Of a DNA stretch of 5,557 bases, positions 5,065 through 5,557 are shown one piece after another. Source of the DNA: Candidatus Zixiibacteriota bacterium. GTDB lineage: Bacteria; Zixibacteria; MSB-5A5; GN15; JACZUZ01. Where the stretch lies: the NCBI GenBank assembly GCA_022563625.1, contig JADFNA010000142.1, positions 1-5,557 of the forward strand, read 5' to 3'. The position numbers were made by a program, and so were the translations under genes. Position 1 is the first letter of the stretch, and every line of letters starts with the position of its first letter. The notes below the pieces were generated by a model. That model made no database searches. It was not told the DNA's origin and worked only from the letters and a program-made list of their open reading frames with translations.

Positions 5065-5415
5065 GTGAGAAACAGCCTTAAGCTTCTGATTTTCCTAACC
5101 ACTCTCTCTCTCTCTCTGACATCAAATATATTCGCGCAATTCGAAGAATTCAACCGTCGATTTACCCAGGACTTCAATTATAGCTGGGAATTCAACGGTG
5201 GCGGCGCGCGCGCAATGGCCGAAAAGCTCGGTTGCGATTTTCTCGGCGCAATTCCGCTGGTCCCCGCCATCCGCGAAACCTCGGATGCGGGAACGCCGAT
5301 CATGACACTCGACAAATCCGGCCCCGAGGCACAGGCGTTCCTGGCATTGGCTCGAAAGGTGGCGGCGAAACTCAAGACCGGACAACGCACCGCGCCCAAG
5401 ATCGTCATGGAATAA
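5065..5415 (+). CDS. Hybrid ORF: unknown secreted protein N-terminus joined to Mrp/NBP35 ATPase tail
   Basis: The 116-residue frame has two unrelated halves. Residues 1-24 are a Sec-type signal peptide: MRNSLK, a hydrophobic core LLIFLTTLSLSLTS, and a plausible cleavage after NIFA. Residues 25-42 are aromatic and Asn-rich (QFEEFNRRFTQDFNYSWE) and belong to no family I recognise. From about residue 43 to the end it matches the C-terminal tail of Mrp/NBP35 (ApbC) Fe-S cluster carrier ATPases: GGGARAMAEKLGCDFLGAIP, PAIRETSDAGTPI, and AQAFLALARKVAAKL. The P-loop and CxxC parts of Mrp are absent, and Mrp is cytosolic, so an exported tail makes no functional sense. GC content changes from about 41% to about 62% at the same place. 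The frame is real as an ORF, with GTG start and GGAGG site, but is probably not a natural gene. Confidence 0.6.
   Translation: MRNSLKLLIFLTTLSLSLTSNIFAQFEEFNRRFTQDFNYSWEFNGGGARAMAEKLGCDFLGAIPLVPAIRETSDAGTPIMTLDKSGPEAQAFLALARKVAAKLKTGQRTAPKIVME
5102..5117 (+). repeat. (CT)8 dinucleotide repeat inside the signal peptide
   Basis: Eight uninterrupted CT units encode part of the hydrophobic core, in the stretch TLSLSLT. Gain or loss of a unit shifts the reading frame unless three units change together, so the tract could in principle switch expression on and off. Confidence 0.8.
5185..5205. other. Probable chimeric junction between two source genomes
   Basis: Left of here the DNA is moderate to low in GC and reads as a secreted protein; right of here it is GC-rich and reads as the Mrp tail followed by convergent folA. 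Protein homology to Mrp begins at the Phe codon 5191-5193 or just after. The site contains GAATTC at 5188-5193 and the 9-base repeat GAATTCAAC. It may be an assembly or cloning artefact or a true recombination point. Confidence 0.6.
5191..5415 (+). pseudogene. mrp: 3' fragment of an Mrp/NBP35 (ApbC) ATPase gene
   Basis: About 74 codons match the end of Mrp, a cytosolic P-loop ATPase that binds and delivers iron-sulfur clusters. The E. coli protein reads IFGTGGAEKLAEK, then LLGQMPL and a LREDLDKGTP element. This fragment shows FNGGGARAMAEKL, FLGAIPL and IRETSDAGTP in the same order and spacing. The ending AKLKTGQRTAPKIVME is of a normal kind for alphaproteobacterial members. Everything upstream, about 280 residues including the P-loop and the metal-binding CxxC, is missing. 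The codons favour G or C at the third position. The stop TAA is two bases from the convergent folA stop. It is a fragment by junction rather than a gene decayed by mutation. Confidence 0.75.
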
Positions 5416-5417
5416 CC

Positions 5418-5557
5418 CTACTTGCGCTCCAGCGTCACGTAGGAATAGCGATAGCCCCCTTCCGAAAACGGGCCTTCGTGGGCCGTTTCGTGCCAGCGTG
5501 CGCGATTGAAGAGCGGCAGGAAGGCATCGCCGTCGCAGGCGCCGTCCACTTCCGTCA
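5418..5557 (-). CDS. folA: Dihydrofolate reductase, C-terminal part (5' end outside window)
   Basis: DHFR reduces dihydrofolate to tetrahydrofolate with NADPH in the cytosol, feeding thymidylate and purine synthesis. On the reverse strand 45 full codons are visible before the TAG at 5418-5420. They read TEVDGACDGDAFLPLF, then RWHETAHEGPF, and end YRYSYVTLERK. This is the usual end of DHFR: a T-E/R-V strand, the GDxFxP motif, a W-x-E element, and a closing Y-x-F/Y-x-T-L-E-R strand. The style is alphaproteobacterial. Most of the enzyme, including the active-site Asp and NADPH-binding parts, lies beyond the window. The stop is two bases from the Mrp stop, so the genes converge with essentially no spacer; no terminator is visible between them. 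Confidence 0.8.
   Translation of the reverse strand, partial: TEVDGACDGDAFLPLFNRARWHETAHEGPFSEGGYRYSYVTLERK

Noticed and set aside
5065..5415. A real, functional secreted Mrp-type protein as a novel system
   Set aside because: The part retained lacks the ATPase and cluster-binding motifs, export would remove it from its cytosolic partners, and the GC shift continues into folA. A junction explains this better.

Overview
The window reads as two pieces of DNA joined near position 5190. Positions 1 to about 5190 look like an ordinary chromosomal housekeeping stretch from a Gram-negative-like bacterium of moderate GC. I cannot name the phylum. The mix of gpsA, a small MerR regulator, tRNA-Pro genes, surE, a LOG-like protein, acylphosphatase and apt suggests an uncultured deltaproteobacterial-type or FCB-type (for example Zixibacteria-like) lineage; that is a low-confidence inference. 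Positions from about 5190 to 5557 are richer in GC (about 62% by hand count, against about 41% in the 120 bases before). They hold the 3' ends of two convergent genes that look alphaproteobacterial: an Mrp/NBP35-type ATPase and a dihydrofolate reductase.

Layout from left to right: the 3' part of gpsA (glycerol-3-phosphate dehydrogenase, N-terminus outside the window); a small MerR-type regulator; tRNA-Pro(GGG); a family 2 glycosyltransferase; surE; a strong promoter driving tRNA-Pro(CGG); a TIGR00725/LOG-like nucleotide-binding protein; acylphosphatase; apt; tRNA-Arg(CCT); a regulatory stretch with a near-consensus promoter and a dyad; and a short reading frame that starts as a secreted protein and ends as the tail of Mrp. 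The last 140 bases are the reverse-strand end of folA. All genes before folA are on the plus strand.

Several genes concern nucleotides and phosphate esters: SurE (nucleotidase), the LOG-like protein (possible nucleotide phosphoribohydrolase), acylphosphatase and Apt (adenine salvage). This is compatible with a loose nucleotide-salvage neighbourhood, but no operon-level proof is visible. I find no CRISPR array, insertion sequence, phage gene or clear new system. The feature most worth checking is the hybrid reading frame at the right end, which is more likely an assembly or recombination junction than a real fusion protein.
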